A DNA stretch of 64,000 bases from Hydrangea macrophylla (GCA_033977485.1 CM066995.1:46373736-46437735); one strand, 5' to 3'. Positions 1-10,924 are shown, counted from the first letter of the stretch. Notes: generated by a model from the sequence alone, not told the origin. Program-made: numbers and translations.

Positions 1-65
1 TCCTAAAATCGACATACAAATCAAAGTTAGTGTTCCAAAATGCATCTATAGATCCAAATAAGCGT

Positions 66-78
66 GGCTCAGATACCA
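66..78 (-). other. Primer-binding site, initiator-Met tRNA type (copia element)
   Basis: Read on the minus strand this is TGGTATCTGAGCC, one mismatch from the complement of the initiator methionine tRNA 3' end, the usual primer for Ty1-copia elements. It lies two bases inside the LTR end at 81. Bases 1-65 would therefore be the start of the element's internal region; the body of the element is off the left edge, so gag-pol cannot be examined. Confidence 0.7.
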
Positions 79-80
79 AT

Positions 81-1578
81 TGAAGGAAAAATAGGTTTAA
101 AATATTTTAAACGTGTAGCGAAAAGAATGAGTTTCAAAAAACTTATTTGTATGCCCGGATCTACTACCCGTTAATTCTATAGATGTGTACTAACAAGAGG
201 GAGAAGAAATATACCTTAGGTCTTAAACCCAATTCCGAAATCTTCAACCTTGGTGATGCAGTAGCCTCCATTAGGTTGTCTTCACCCTTATGACTCCTAC
301 GGATGCTTCCCAGAGAGACTAGAGATGGTGGGATCTCTAACAAGGAGGATAGGAAGGTTTGGGAAGCCCTAAACAAGTTTTACAACTTTCGTATAGGAAA
401 AACGACGATCATCAAACTCTATACGTAGCTGCCCTATTTATAGATTTTCAAAATTGACTTTAACCTTCGATCGATCGAAGTGACTTCTATCGATCGAACT
501 TTCGATCGATTAAACTACTTTTCATCACTCAAACCTACCTAGGCTTCAATCGATCAAAACCTGTTCGATCGATCGAACCTGTCATGACATGATCCTCTTG
601 TGCCTTTCTAAGTATCCTAGTGGAGCTAAGAGTGGGACCTCCTAGGCTCTTTATTGTTGGCTCAGATCAGTTGTTAATTCCCATAACCAAATTCTTTGTT
701 CAGCAAACTAACCAACTGATCAGTTAACATTTACTCCACTATAAAATGGTAACTAAACTCCAACGCAAAAGAACATATCTGAAGTGATAACTAGACTTGT
801 ATGTTGTACTAATGTCCCTCTACCTTCAGCATTCGTAATCATATTTAGGTAGTCGGATAACTATTACTGTCAACCTGAATCATGAATACCTCTTGTATTC
901 CTTGAGTCCCATTCACCTTTCATGATTACCAAACATGTTGATAACTACTTATCAATAAGACTGCAGTTCTCAGTAATTAACTTGGTGACATTCTTAAGGG
1001 AATGCTTACTATGAATCAGAGGGTAGATTCTATCTTGACAACATATGTTCACAACCCTATGAACATAACATACCCAAGATACCCAGGTGTTGATCTTCTA
1101 TAGATCTCACTGAATGGTAAGTCAAAGCAGCCATATCCACAGTCTGTGTTTGTAATCGTCTCAAGATTGAGAACACATATCTTATACAAGTTATTAGTTC
1201 CTATCGACTGATTGACAGTCTTGAGTGTGAATAGGAAAGCTCAAGTCCGTCAATGCACTATAATATTAACCAAGAGTCATACTCTAGTGATTGAGATTCA
1301 TCACTCCATTCAATGGTAGTTGATCATGCTATAGTGTATACCTGATAAGATATCTAGTCTCATCATCCACTGTGACAAGTTCTAAGTATCAAAGAATAGT
1401 AATTCATATCTCACTTGTATGTATCTCATACACACACGAATTACCTACTATGATACTTAAAGATTAAACAATCATCTCATGAAAGAAACATACACAATGA
1501 AATGTAAAGCTGATATCCATATATTAAAATGTCAATGTCTCATACATAAATTAATGGTTTGAGGGCACAAACCCATCA
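81..1578 (-). repeat. 5' LTR of a minus-strand Ty1-copia element
   Basis: The segment starts TGAAGG and ends CCATCA, so the two ends are short imperfect inverted repeats with canonical TG/CA termini. The primer-binding site abuts the left end, which makes this the 5' LTR of an element read right to left. To its right the sequence changes abruptly to Ty3-gypsy protease coding sequence, so the copia element appears to have landed in, and removed from view, the 5' part of Tat-A. No second LTR is in the window, so the target duplication cannot be tested. Its length (1498 bp) is long for copia but within range for large-LTR lineages. Small open frames inside it look like chance. Confidence 0.68.
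435..577 (-). promoter_or_regulatory. Copia LTR promoter: TATA box plus palindrome cluster
   Basis: On the minus strand TATAAATA lies at 442-435. Immediately upstream (466-577) are five copies or variants of the palindrome TTCGATCGATCGAA, perfect at 466-479 and 564-577, with degenerate copies between. The gap from the cluster to the TATA box is 24 bp. The TATA call rests on position within the LTR and sequence only. Confidence 0.5.
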
Positions 1579-1580
1579 CT

Positions 1581-1853
1581 TTGAATGTGTGTCTACTCCG
1601 TACAGCGAAAACAATGGGTTTGGATGAGTCGACTTTCATACCATCCGAGCAAAAATTGAGAGCACATGGAAACACCCATAGGGCGATTATGAGCATCGTC
1701 TTCCTTAATCTTACTATCGAACCATTGGAAAAGGTAGCTAAGTTCCAGATTATTAACATTCTCGCTTCTTTTAATCTGCTATTGGGTAGACCTTGGTTGG
1801 ATAGTTTGAATACAATTCTATCAACAATTTACCAAAAGGTTAAATGTATTTAG
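1581..1853 (+). pseudogene. Tat-A protease fragment (C-terminal half)
   Basis: The 90-residue frame ends with NLLLGRPWLDSL, the conserved hydrophobic/Gly-Arg-Pro block near the C-terminus of plant Ty3-gypsy aspartic proteases, which process Gag-Pol in the virus-like particle. The catalytic D-S/T-G part would lie upstream and is lost at the copia junction. A TAG ends the frame, but recognisable coding sequence continues in the linker that follows. This is a remnant, not an active enzyme. Confidence 0.7.
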
Positions 1854-2854
1854 GGAAACAAGGTTTGTGATATCTTTGGGGATAGTTGGGTCTGAGTAAA
1901 TAAAGCGTCATTAAGCGCCCCAATTTTGGAGGTTTAGTTACAAGAAGAGCAAACAAGTTTGGGAGGATTTGAATTCATTAGCACGATAGATGATGGAAAG
2001 CCGTAGAAGTTTCTACCGTTATATATTGACCAATATACAAGTCCATTAATCGCAGGAATAATGAAAAAAATGGGGTTCTTTTCAGGTATGGGTTTGGGGA
2101 AAATGCACCAAGGTTTGTCAGAATTTCTAGATGTCAAGACGCAGACCCATACTCGTGGGTTGGGATATCAGCCATCAAGGCAAGAGTTGAAAGAAAAGAA
2201 GTAAGTAGCTGACGCGCCACTACAACCATAGCCATGGATGGATTGGAAGGATTAATGCTTAAAGCCAAGTTTTGAGATCTTTTTCCCACATGAGTTTACC
2301 GAATACGAAGACCCATACTTACAGGTTCCTGCAAAGCCAACCTCTGTAAAAGATTGGATTTGTACCTTAGATGGTTCGGCAATGAAAAATCTACTTGAAG
2401 AAGAAAATAGGGGAACTGAAGAGGGCAATCTTGAGAAAATTATGAAGGAAGAAGATGGGAAAAGTCAGAGTGAAGGAAAGATCTAAGATAATGAAGCAAG
2501 GAAGGATGGGCCAAAGAACAAAGAAGAGCCAAAAAATGAGGAAGAAACAGGGGGTCTGTCGGGCTGTGACTTTGTAGAACTCAAACAAGGGTTCAACAAA
2601 GAATGGGTTTTTATGTCTAGTGATAGATATCCCCCCTCCCCAGAGTCTGTAATAGCCCATATGAAGCATCTTAATATTTCTATGTCTATTGTAATCACTC
2701 CAAAGAATATTAATGAGAATATGACCAGTTCTGCTTACTTGACTACGCATAATGAATGTGATACATGTAATGAATGTGATGAAATTCTAGATGAATTGCA
2801 AAAATTATTTGAAAAAAAATTGAATCTGCATGTAAAATCATAGGGAGCACTCTA
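1854..2854 (+). pseudogene. Tat-A protease-RT linker with G-patch domain
   Basis: Conceptual reading across stops gives a glycine-rich G-patch at about 2055-2180 (MGFFSGMGLGKMHQG followed by RGLGYQP). G-patch modules bind nucleic acid or helicases and follow the protease in Ogre/Tat-type elements, as in some retroviruses. Downstream the frame is acidic and lysine-rich and then reaches a Cys/Asp-rich stretch (NECDTCNECDEILDEL) at 2752-2800, just before the RT. Several stop codons interrupt the reading. The domain name rests on motif spacing seen by eye. Confidence 0.6.
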
Positions 2855-3885
2855 ATGATTAATCTAGGGAATGAAAATAATCCACAAAATGTTTTTATTG
2901 GCTCCACACTTAGCAATGAGGAAAGCATGGAATTAATTAATCTATTAAATGAATTCAAAGATGTCTTTGCATGGCCTTATTATGATATGCTAGGAATTGA
3001 TCCGAAGATAGTCCAATATAATATCCCACTCTTCCCAAATTCAAAACTTGTAAAACAAAAATTGAGGCAAATGAGGCCTGAATGGGCGCTTAAAGTAAAA
3101 GAGGAAGTTGAAAAGCAATTGAGATCTGGATTCTTGATTGTCATTGTGTATCATGAATTGGTTGCCAACATTGTGGCAGTTCCAAAGAAGGACGGGCGTG
3201 TTAGGGTTTGGTTTGATTTCTGAGATTTAAACAAAGGCAGCCCTAAAGACAATTTTCCTTTACCCCATATCAATGTGCTAGTTGATAATATTGCAAGGCA
3301 TGAACTTTTGTCTTTTATGGTTGGATTTTCAGGGTATAATCAGATTCTTATGCCACCGAAGGTAGGGAGAAGATTACTTTCATCGCACCTTGGGGTACTT
3401 TTTGCTATAGGATAATGCCATTCGGGCTTAAGAACATAGGTGCGAGTTACCAAAGGGCTGCCACTACATTGCTATATGACATGATCCATAAGGAAGTGGA
3501 GGTATATGTGGATGATATGATAGTAAAATCCAAAAAAAGAGGGGGGAACTTGGAGGCATTGAGGTAGTTTTTTGAGAGATTAAGAAAATTCATAATGAAG
3601 TTGAACCCACAGAAGTGCAACTTTAGGGTTACCATTGGAAAGTTGCTAGGATTTCTTATCACGTAAAGGGGGATTGAGGTGGACCCAGCGAAAATAAAAA
3701 CTATCGTAGAAATGCAGCCACTGAAGAGTGAGAAGGAGTTGACGGGATTTTTAGGTAGGGTACAATTCATTAGCCGTTTTATGTCGAAACTTACCATGAC
3801 TTGTGACCCACTGTTCAAGTTAGTAAAGAAAGGGGAGAAGTTTGAATGGGACAGCCAATGCCAAAAAGCCTTTAAAAAGATCTAA
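2855..3885 (+). pseudogene. Tat-A reverse transcriptase, broken
   Basis: Consecutive fragments give the full order of RT blocks: FKDVFAWPYYDMLGIDP, an AVPKKDGRVRVW block (3175-3210), DLNKGSPKDNFPLP, the FSGYNQI block, MPFGLKNIGASYQR and the catalytic EVYVDDMIVKSK (around 3500-3535). The two aspartates of YVDD are present. Stops occur at 3221-3223, near 3566 and 3664, and the spacing near 3350-3360 suggests a small indel. The enzyme would copy genomic RNA into cDNA inside the particle; it cannot be made as one protein here. Confidence 0.8.
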
Positions 3886-4951
3886 ACCTACCTCAAAAAC
3901 CCACCTGTCCTAGCACCACCCGAACCCGAAAAACCTTTATTGCTATACTTGTCTAAAATCAAAAATTCAATGGGGTATATGTTGGCCTAAGAAGAAGAAG
4001 AGGGGCATGTGGAGAAAGCTATATATTCTTTGAGTAAAAGGATGACCGGATATGAGCTAAACTATTCACCATTAAAGAAAGCCTGTTGGGCTTTGGTGTG
4101 TTGTACCCATCGCCTTAGGTATTATATGCTAGCCTTCCCCATAGATATCCCGAACGGACCCACTCAAATACCTATTCGAAAAGCCTGTGCTAACCAGTAG
4201 GATTTCCCGGTGGACCATGATGTTAGCCGAGTTCGATATAAGATATGTTACTTCCAAATCTGTTAAAGGGAGAGCCGTCGCCGAATATCTAGCTGACCTT
4301 TCTATAAAATTCGAGGAGAAGGGAGAGTTTAAATTTCTAGATGAAGGATTGATTGAGGTAAAGGAAGATTTCTGGAGAATGCATTTCGATGGAGCAGCCA
4401 ATCAGATAGGATATGGAGTAGGAATCATCCTTATATCACCCAGTGGAGCCCCTACCCTGCTAGCCGTCAAGCTTAAGTATAATTTGACCAATAATACAAC
4501 AGAGTATGAAGTGTGTATAATCGGAATGGAAGTAGCATTGGCATTGAAAGTTGAAAGGATTGATATCTTTAGACATTCTAACTTGATAATATCACAAGTG
4601 TGAGGTGATTGGAGAGTGAAGTATGAGAAATTATGACCTTACCATAAATACCTAGAGAGATTGAAAGTGCAATTTAGAAAGATCTCATTCTATTTCTTTC
4701 CCCGTGAAGAGAACCAATTAGCCGATTCTCTAGCAACCTTGGCCTTAATGATCCAAATCCTTATAGGAATTACCATGATCCCGTTGTCCATAGAAGAAAG
4801 AACCCAACCCTCATTTGAGTTAATTACAGCCATTGAAAAGAGAGAGGGGGTGAAGTACCTTGTTATGTGGATGTTTAGAGTTTTATTGAAAAAGGAGAAT
4901 ACCCCCGAGGGAGCTTTAGAGAAGGATATAAAGGATAGCTCATGCTTTTAA
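3886..4951 (+). pseudogene. Tat-A dual RNase H region
   Basis: The first part (3886-4170) keeps RNase H signatures of the RT-linked domain (LLLYLSKIKNSMGYML, SLSKRMTGYELNYSPLKKAC, CTHRLRYYML). After an out-of-frame stretch, 4370-4760 encodes a second archaeal/plant-type RNase H: MHFDGAANQIGYGVGIIL, NNTTEYEVCIIGMEVAL and FPREENQLADSLATLAL, supplying D, E and D positions. Two RNase H domains in tandem are typical of Tat/Ogre. Stops and a frame change at about 4187-4200 separate the parts. Confidence 0.72.
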
Positions 4952-5167
4952 CAAAAAGGTTTGCCCAAGGAAGCTTGCTGAGGGTGATCTGGTCCTCAAA
5001 GAGATTAAAGCACCCGTTTATGACCCTAGAGGAAAATTCAAACCTAACTAGGTCAGACCATAATTAAGACACTCCTCTTCGAATGAGCAGCCTATCTTAT
5101 GGACCTAGATGGGGTTGAATTTAAACAGCCAATCAACCTCGATCGCCTCAAGAAATATTTTGCTTGA
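4945..5167 (+). pseudogene. Tat-A integrase C-terminal remnant
   Basis: After 4951 the frame resumes as KKVCPRKLAEGDLVLKEIKA and ends DLDGVEFKQPINLDRLKKYF before a stop at 5165-5167. These match the GPY/F-like C-terminus of Tat integrases. The zinc-binding and catalytic D,D-35-E core is absent: an internal deletion joins the RNase H end directly to the integrase tail. This marks the end of pol. The opposite-strand DUF7745 gene ends 12 bp further on, so the two genes are tail to tail. Confidence 0.72.
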
Positions 5168-5178
5168 AACCTTTTCCT

Positions 5179-6083
5179 TCAAAACTTCCTACTTTGACGG
5201 ACTACCCGGCTTAGAATATAAAAAGTGGTAGCATGTAAGCCAGGTAGCCAAAGCTCAGGGGGTCTGGGAAGCCGCACCGTGATAGAGCAATAAACCCATT
5301 AGGGGTAGATCCAATGGACGTCCTCATAAAAGAGGCTCTGAAGCCAAGCAAACCAATCATCAACTGAGTGAAATGGGAGATGAATCTCCAGGCAGTCATA
5401 AGGAAGCTATCTCCCAGGGCGAGAATGGGGAACAAAGAAACCTAGGCACTCCAAAAGCCAAATCTGTAGAACATAAAGAGCCCTAGAGGAAAGCATGGCC
5501 CCGGTACCACAAGCACGGTCTAGCCCTAGTAAAGTCTCCCTGAGGACTAATATAACGGTGATCTTCATCTCTTGAAGGCCACAGACAATGGGGATAAGAA
5601 CATCAGTAGTAGACTGGAAGAGAAAGTAGGAGAGCATGGCTATAGAGAGTGCACTATGCCGAATAATCTAGTATCCTCCATCATTTGGATCCCCAATGGA
5701 GGCATAAACAGAAGAGAGGTAGTCAAAGTCAATATGCCGATCATGAATAAAAGAGCTGGCAGCGCTGCGAGACATATGGAGAAGGGCTGCTAGATCTTGA
5801 ACATATCCCGCCTGTACCTAAGGGACTATCAGATCTGCAAAAGGGTCGATATGAAGGATAGCATTAAACTCCTTGAAAAGTGGGCAGACTTCCTCCTGAC
5901 CAAATCGGAAGACATGAAATGAAGGATCCCAATACCTAATAGTAGCATGAAGTAAGCCCTCATCCAAAGCCATATGACAGAAAGAAAAGAGATCAGTCAG
6001 TCTATGAGACTCAAAGTTAAGTCTATCGATACCTGAAAGGGAATCCATCCATGGGAAAAGGATGTCAGAACTGATAGGAGCCA
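5179..6083 (-). pseudogene. Antisense extra gene of Tat-A, DUF7745-like
   Basis: Starting at the ATG complementary to 6081-6083, the minus strand encodes a block with LHATIRYWDPSFHVFRFG and a following acidic/phenylalanine run, then VQAGYVQDLAALLHM, a hydrophobic middle section, LQIWLLECLGFF and finally WLQSLFYEDVHWI and YILSRVVRQS. This order (WDP..FRFG, ..LLxxW.L.., ..YYP.RVxRQ-like end) is that of the plant DUF7745 proteins, often linked to LTR elements. Three in-frame stops are visible: after FADLIVP near 5818, in the middle, and after HSRPGR near 5407. The gene lies between pol and the PMD gene, antisense to the element. Function is unknown. Confidence 0.6.
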
Positions 6084-6119
6084 TAAAAGATGAAATGATA
6101 ATGAGAATGGGATGAGAGA

Positions 6120-6302
6120 TTATATAAGAAGGAGAATAAGGAGGCTTGGAAAATTTAAATGAGCAAGAACAATCTTTATAAAGAAAAAGGGAACTGAGCG
6201 ACACTTGATGAAAAGCGGCGGCACTCATTGAGTGTTGGCCAGTACTTGATGAGTGTCGCGTGGCATTCAATGAGTGCCGGTCAGATCATTGAGTGCCGGT
6301 CA
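6120..6302 (-). promoter_or_regulatory. Candidate promoter of the DUF7745-like antisense gene
   Basis: TATATAA lies on the minus strand at 6126-6120, about 37 bp before the ATG. At 6197-6302, 71 bp further upstream, is a cluster of degenerate copies of the palindrome CGGCACTCACTGAGTGCCG (for example GGCACTCATTGAGTG at 6220, GGCATTCAATGAGTGCC at 6261). The same palindrome type occurs before the PMD gene and in the Ogre LTRs. The predicted 5' leader would be very short. Confidence 0.45.
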
Positions 6303-6555
6303 GAGTCCAGGCAGTTTCTAGAGTAGTTTGTAATCATAATTAGCCCAAAACCTACATAAAAAAGATGAAAATACTACCAAATGGCATTGAAGCATTGATT
6401 CTTTTGCACCATTCATTAATAAACAAGATCGAAAGAGCACTAACATTTCAATAAAAGATGACAAAATAATTATTTGATCAAATCAGTCAAGCATAAGCAT
6501 AAAAAGATCCAAAATTGGCTAGAAGGTCTCCATGCACACATGTCTATCTATCCAT
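6303..6555. other. Spacer between the two antisense genes
   Basis: AT-rich sequence without recognisable coding content. It probably includes the 3' untranslated region of the PMD gene, which ends on the minus strand just to its right. Confidence 0.4.
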
Positions 6556-6904
6556 TCATCTAATGAGAAAATCATCATCAAAAGAAAAGTTTGAATGTTT
6601 CCTTGTCCATGTAGGGCCTTCATGAAATAAAAGAGAAGGGGATAAGCATAAATTATCCTCGTCGGCGGCGAGGATTCCTTCTGGGCGCCTGTGGAGCTGT
6701 CTGACTTCCTCCAGCTCCACCTTTCCACCATCACCACCTTTTCCATCATCACCACCACCACCTCCGCCTTGGTCGCTGCCTCCAGCACCCCCATGATAGC
6801 CGCCTCCTTGGCTCATTTTGGAGCTCCTAAATTTGCCTCCGTAAGGCAATAATCTCTTTCGCCTACAAAAGAGAAGAATAAAAGAAATAAAGATATGAAA
6901 TGAA

Positions 6905-7225
6905 ATTCTATGGAGTCCTTTGACCCAATTTTGTAAAAATGAAAGTCTTTGGAGTCCTTGGACCCAATTTTGTAAATATGAAATTCTTTAGTGTCCTTGG
7001 ACCAAATTTTGTAAATACAAAATTCTTTGGAGTCCTCGGACTCGATGTTATAAATATAAAATCTCTGGAGTCTTCGGACTCAATTTTGTAAATAATAAAA
7101 TTCTTTGGAGTCCTTGGACTCAATTTTGTAAAGATGAAATTCTTTGGGCCTTCGACTCAAGTTTGTAATAATGAAATTCTTTGGAGTCCTCAGACTCAAT
7201 TTTGTAACATATGAAATTCTTTTTG
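6905..7225. repeat. Minisatellite, about 39-bp unit, about eight copies
   Basis: Each unit reads roughly GGAGTCCTTGGACTC followed by AATTTTGTAAA and GAAATTCTTT. The unit contains a small inverted repeat (GGAGTCC/GGACTC). The array lies between the last two exons of the antisense PMD gene, that is, in its final intron. Unit and spacing resemble the array at 9040-9720. Confidence 0.85.
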
Positions 7226-9039
7226 CGTTCGCAAACTCATTTGTGCAGTCTCATAAAAAAAGAGAGAAAGAAAAGAAATGCTTAAGATATATACCTGAGC
7301 CCTGACCTGAAGCTCTACGTTGGCCCTTGCTCCATTAGCCTGAAAAGAATTGGGGTTCAAGCATTAGTATTGAATAATTGAGAGTCTAAAAATAACAAAG
7401 CAAAGTAATCTGGAAACTTACTCTCTATTCACGACCATGTATCCAATGCTGAACCGTATGAGCGTATGATAGCCCCTCCTCAGCATTATCTCTAGGAACG
7501 GTGTCATATTACAGAGGAATAGTCGATACATCCTGAGTGTATGGAGGTAGCTGGTGTAAGGTCTCCTGATCCATATAGACCATGGGTACGTTCCAATTCC
7601 ATTGTGGAAGGGCTGGAGGATCAGCTGCTCCAAGGATAGGCTACAAATAAGTCAAGGTTTTAATACTCACTATGGTAAGGCTAAAGAAATTCTTGAACAA
7701 TAAAAGGGGAGGAGGTGATTACCCGAGTAACTTCCATTAGAGGAAAGTTATGCATAAGCAAAAATTAAAAGTTGATGTAACCATCAGGGCCCTCTATATA
7801 GTTCACCATGTCTTCCCCACCCAGGGCTATGACGAAGTCGTCATGGTCCATGGTCTCAGTTCTCCTCATAGTAGCTAGGGGAGCCCTCTGCATATAGAAG
7901 ACAGGAGCGATTAGGGACTGCCTCGTCACCCTCTCGCCTAAATACCACTCTCGGCACGCCTCTCCCACCATCAAGATCCTCATCCAAGCGAAGCCCCAGG
8001 CAGCCTGAAGTTTCACACTAGCCTTTGGGAGGGCCGCCAACCATGGATTCCATGTCACATGGACATCCCTCAAGTTGGTGAAGAAATTCCTACAGCCAAC
8101 AAAGTCATGGGCCCCCACCTTTCGACACGTCGCTCCCTTCTTCCACTTTAAACCCTGAGGGAGAATAGCATTTTCATTTGCTCTAGTGCTGGGAGCCCTC
8201 ATACGGAGATACTCAAAAGGCCATATCTGTAAGGAAAATATTAGAGGGTGAGTTCAATGGTTGAAAATAAAATCAAGAAAAATTCTAAATGAATAAAAAG
8301 AAGGATAAGAATAAAATATTATCTCCCAAGCCCTCCATAACCCACCAGTAGAGGAGAAATTACCCTAGAAAACACTGCTCATGTGGCGATAAAGAGTGGC
8401 CAACCCTGTTCCTCCCCAGTTATACTAAGGGATGCGACCAATGTCCTCCAAGGAAGCCAGATATGCCAGATGGATCCTATCTCCTCTCATGCTCATCATA
8501 GAGCAGCCCAGTATGTACATGAAGAATGCTCTGATCATGTGATCGTCAATGAAAACTTGGCTCCTGAAAGTGTCTAGAAACCACTTTGTGGAATAATAAA
8601 CTCCTTGCGATGGGCTCCAAGGATGTCAATGATCTGCTCATGCTGACTCCCAAGATCATCATAACGGGTCACGGGAAGGCCGCCAAAAGGGATGCCAATA
8701 ATCATCGCAAAATCTAGCGGGGTCATCGTCATTTCCCCGTACGGAAGGTAGAAGGTGTTTGTAGTATCCCACCATCGCTCTGCTAAGGCTTGGATTTGGG
8801 CCATATCATTGGAGCTCTTCTCTAATAATTGCACGAAGAGCCCAAAGCCTGCAACATTGATCCCATTTTTAATTGTATCGGGGAGCTCGTTATACCACCT
8901 ATGCCCATGAGGTAAACTCCCGTGGCTCTTGAGAGCAGTCTCGGGCATCTAAAAAAGGAGAGAAATAAAATAAAAAAAGGTTAGGAGGCAAAGAAAGATG
9001 ATAAAGGATAGGTGATAATGATGAGATCAACGAAATCTG

Positions 9040-9720
9040 GAAATTAATGTAAAATGAATTCTTGAGTCCTAGCGACTCCATGATTTTGTAAAATGAATTC
9101 TTGAGTCTTAGCGACTCCATGATTTTGTAAAATTGAATTCTTTAGTCCTAGCGGCTCCATGATTTTGTAACATTGAATTCTTGAGTCCTAGCGACTCCAT
9201 GATTTCATAAAAATTGAATTCTTGAGTCTTAGCAACTCCATGATTTTGTAAAATTGAATTCTTGAGTCCTAGCGACTCCATGATTTCGTAAAAATTGAAT
9301 TCTTGAGTCTTAATGAGTCCATGATTTTTTTAAAATGAATTCTTGAATCATAGCGAGTCCATGATTTTGTAAAATTAAATTCTTGAGTCCTAGCGAGTCT
9401 ATGATTTTGTAAAATTGAATTCTTGAGTCCTAGCGACTCCATGATTTCGTAAAAATTAAATTATTGAGTCCTAGCGACTCTATGATTTTGTAAAATTGAA
9501 TTCTTGAGTCCTAGCGACTCCATGATTTCGTAAAAATTGAATTAAGAGTCCTAGTGACTCCATGATTTTGTAAAATTGAATTCTTGAGTCCTAGTAACTC
9601 TATGATTTTGTAAAATTGAATTTTTGAGTCCTAGCGACTCCATGACTTTGTAAAAAAATGGAATGAATTCTTGAGTCCTAGAGACTCCATGACTTTGAAA
9701 ATTTTTTGGGGTACTGAGCA
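9040..9720. repeat. Minisatellite, about 42-bp unit, about sixteen copies
   Basis: Units consist of GAATTCTTGAGTCCTAGC, GACTCCATGATTTTGTAAAA and short spacers; GAGTCCTAGCGACTC forms a hairpin with a five-base loop. Several units differ by single substitutions, so the array expanded in steps. It lies inside intron 1 of the antisense PMD gene. Short open frames across it are translations of the repeat. Confidence 0.92.
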
Positions 9721-10228
9721 ACTCCATGTTGTATAAATCTTGAGTACGTATGTGTACATACAATATAAATCAACCTAGTCTATGTGAAATTTGAGTGCTC
9801 AATGGGGTTGATGCGACCCCCTTTGTGAAGAACGAGTGAAGTAATACAAGTTTTGGGCATGGTTTCAACATAAAATCAGTAAAATCCAAACAGAAAGAAC
9901 AAGCAAGAGCATGATCTTAAGTATCAGATATGATCATAATAGCTGATAAATCATTCAAAATTAGCCTAAAAAGGGTATGACAATAATTTGGGGATATCAA
10001 AAATGCACAAGATCAAGGACACGTTCATACATGCATTAAGCATCATACATAATATTGCATTGCATCCATCATCATTGAGAGCAGGAGAATTTGAGATTAT
10101 ACATGTTTGTTAAAAGTCCATGCTGAGATATGCTCCCCGGGATTGGTGAGGATAAGTGACGAGCTATAGCCGGGGGAAGGTTTGTACTTCTTCCTTGAGG
10201 GCCCATGAGAGCCTGAACTGCTAGCCAT

Positions 10229-10595
10229 TGTTGAACCTATAAGTGAACATGAGAGTTCAAAATTGTGTAAGGAATTTAGGGAAGCACAAAGAAAAAAAAC
10301 TAACTATGATTCCAACAATGGATCAAGTTAAGAATATAATTTTGATGCTAGAGAGGAGAGAACATACCTGGGTTTGAGAAGCTTTTGAGTTGAGAATCAA
10401 AGGAGAGGAGGATCTTGGAGATGAAAACCAATGGGAACCTAGAGAATCATAATGCAAGAAAATGAAAAGAAAAACCAATTTTGATAATAAATCAATCTAA
10501 AGTAAGGATCTTGATGTTAGAAAGGGCTAAAACATACCTTGATGTGAAGAATTAGTAGGTTGAAGATCAAAGAATGAAAAAATCCTAGAGAGGAA
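10229..10595 (-). other. Leader region of the antisense PMD gene
   Basis: The start exon follows an acceptor (TTATAG before GTTCAACA at 10236). Upstream two donor-like sites occur on the minus strand, CATCAAG-GTATGTT near 10538 and AACCCAG-GTATGTT near 10370. The leader therefore probably has one or more introns and alternative first exons. No coding sequence is seen here. Confidence 0.4.
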
Positions 10596-10776
10596 ATTTA
10601 TAGGAGAGAATGAGAGTAATGAGAAAAAGAAAAGAAAAGTTTTGTTTTAAGCAAACTGCCAGACCCAGCGGCAGTCGATGAAAAGTCTGCGACACTCGCT
10701 GAGTACTGCTCGGCAGTCAGTGACTACCGCACCGGCACTCACTGAGTGCCGCTGCATGATCTCGAGTGCCGCTGCG
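10596..10776 (-). promoter_or_regulatory. Candidate promoter of the antisense PMD gene
   Basis: Minus-strand TATAAAT lies at 10602-10596. A palindrome cluster follows upstream at 10666-10776, including the 18-base perfect palindrome GGCACTCACTGAGTGCC with flanking C and G (about 10733-10751) and variants such as GGCAGTCAGTGACTACCG. The cluster-to-TATA gap is 64 bp. Confidence 0.5.
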
Positions 10777-10924
10777 TATGAAAGTTGGCCTTTTCCCCCA
10801 AAAATTTTTATATTCATAATGGGGACCACCAAATTTTGCTTAGATGTCCCTCAATGTTTTCCCTCATTGTGCATGAATCCACAGCAATTGAAAAATAAGT
10901 TTTAAAGCCCTTTTCTGAAGCTAA

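Larger units (their letters stand above)
6556..10228 (-). pseudogene. Antisense plant-mobile-domain (PMD) gene of Tat-A, six exons
   Basis: Splice sites and reading frame support exons at 10228-10103 (starts MASSSGSHGPSRKKYK), 8948-about 8350, 8229-7723, 7640-7422, 7339-7295 and 6862-about 6556. Exon 2 has the PMD hallmarks AERWWDTTNTFYLPYGEMTM, TPLDFAMIIGIPFGG, FRSQVFIDDHMIRAFFMYIL and YNWGGTGLATLYRHM; exon 3 has a tryptophan-rich continuation (VTWNPWLAAL) and exon 6 a coiled-coil-like and Gly/Arg-rich tail. PMD proteins in plants are nuclear factors tied to silencing and are also carried by transposable elements. Damage: a frameshift near 8590, stops near 8429, 8350, 7768, 7427 and elsewhere, and a lost donor after exon 2. 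Intron 1 holds a minisatellite. Exon ends are predictions. Confidence 0.68.

Noticed and set aside
164..376. 70-residue minus-strand frame in the copia LTR
   Set aside because: It lies downstream of the predicted TATA within the LTR and has no recognisable domain; probably chance.
9040..9720. CRISPR-like array of regular repeats
   Set aside because: The units are directly contiguous with nearly identical spacers, the DNA is plant nuclear, and no cas genes exist. It is a minisatellite.
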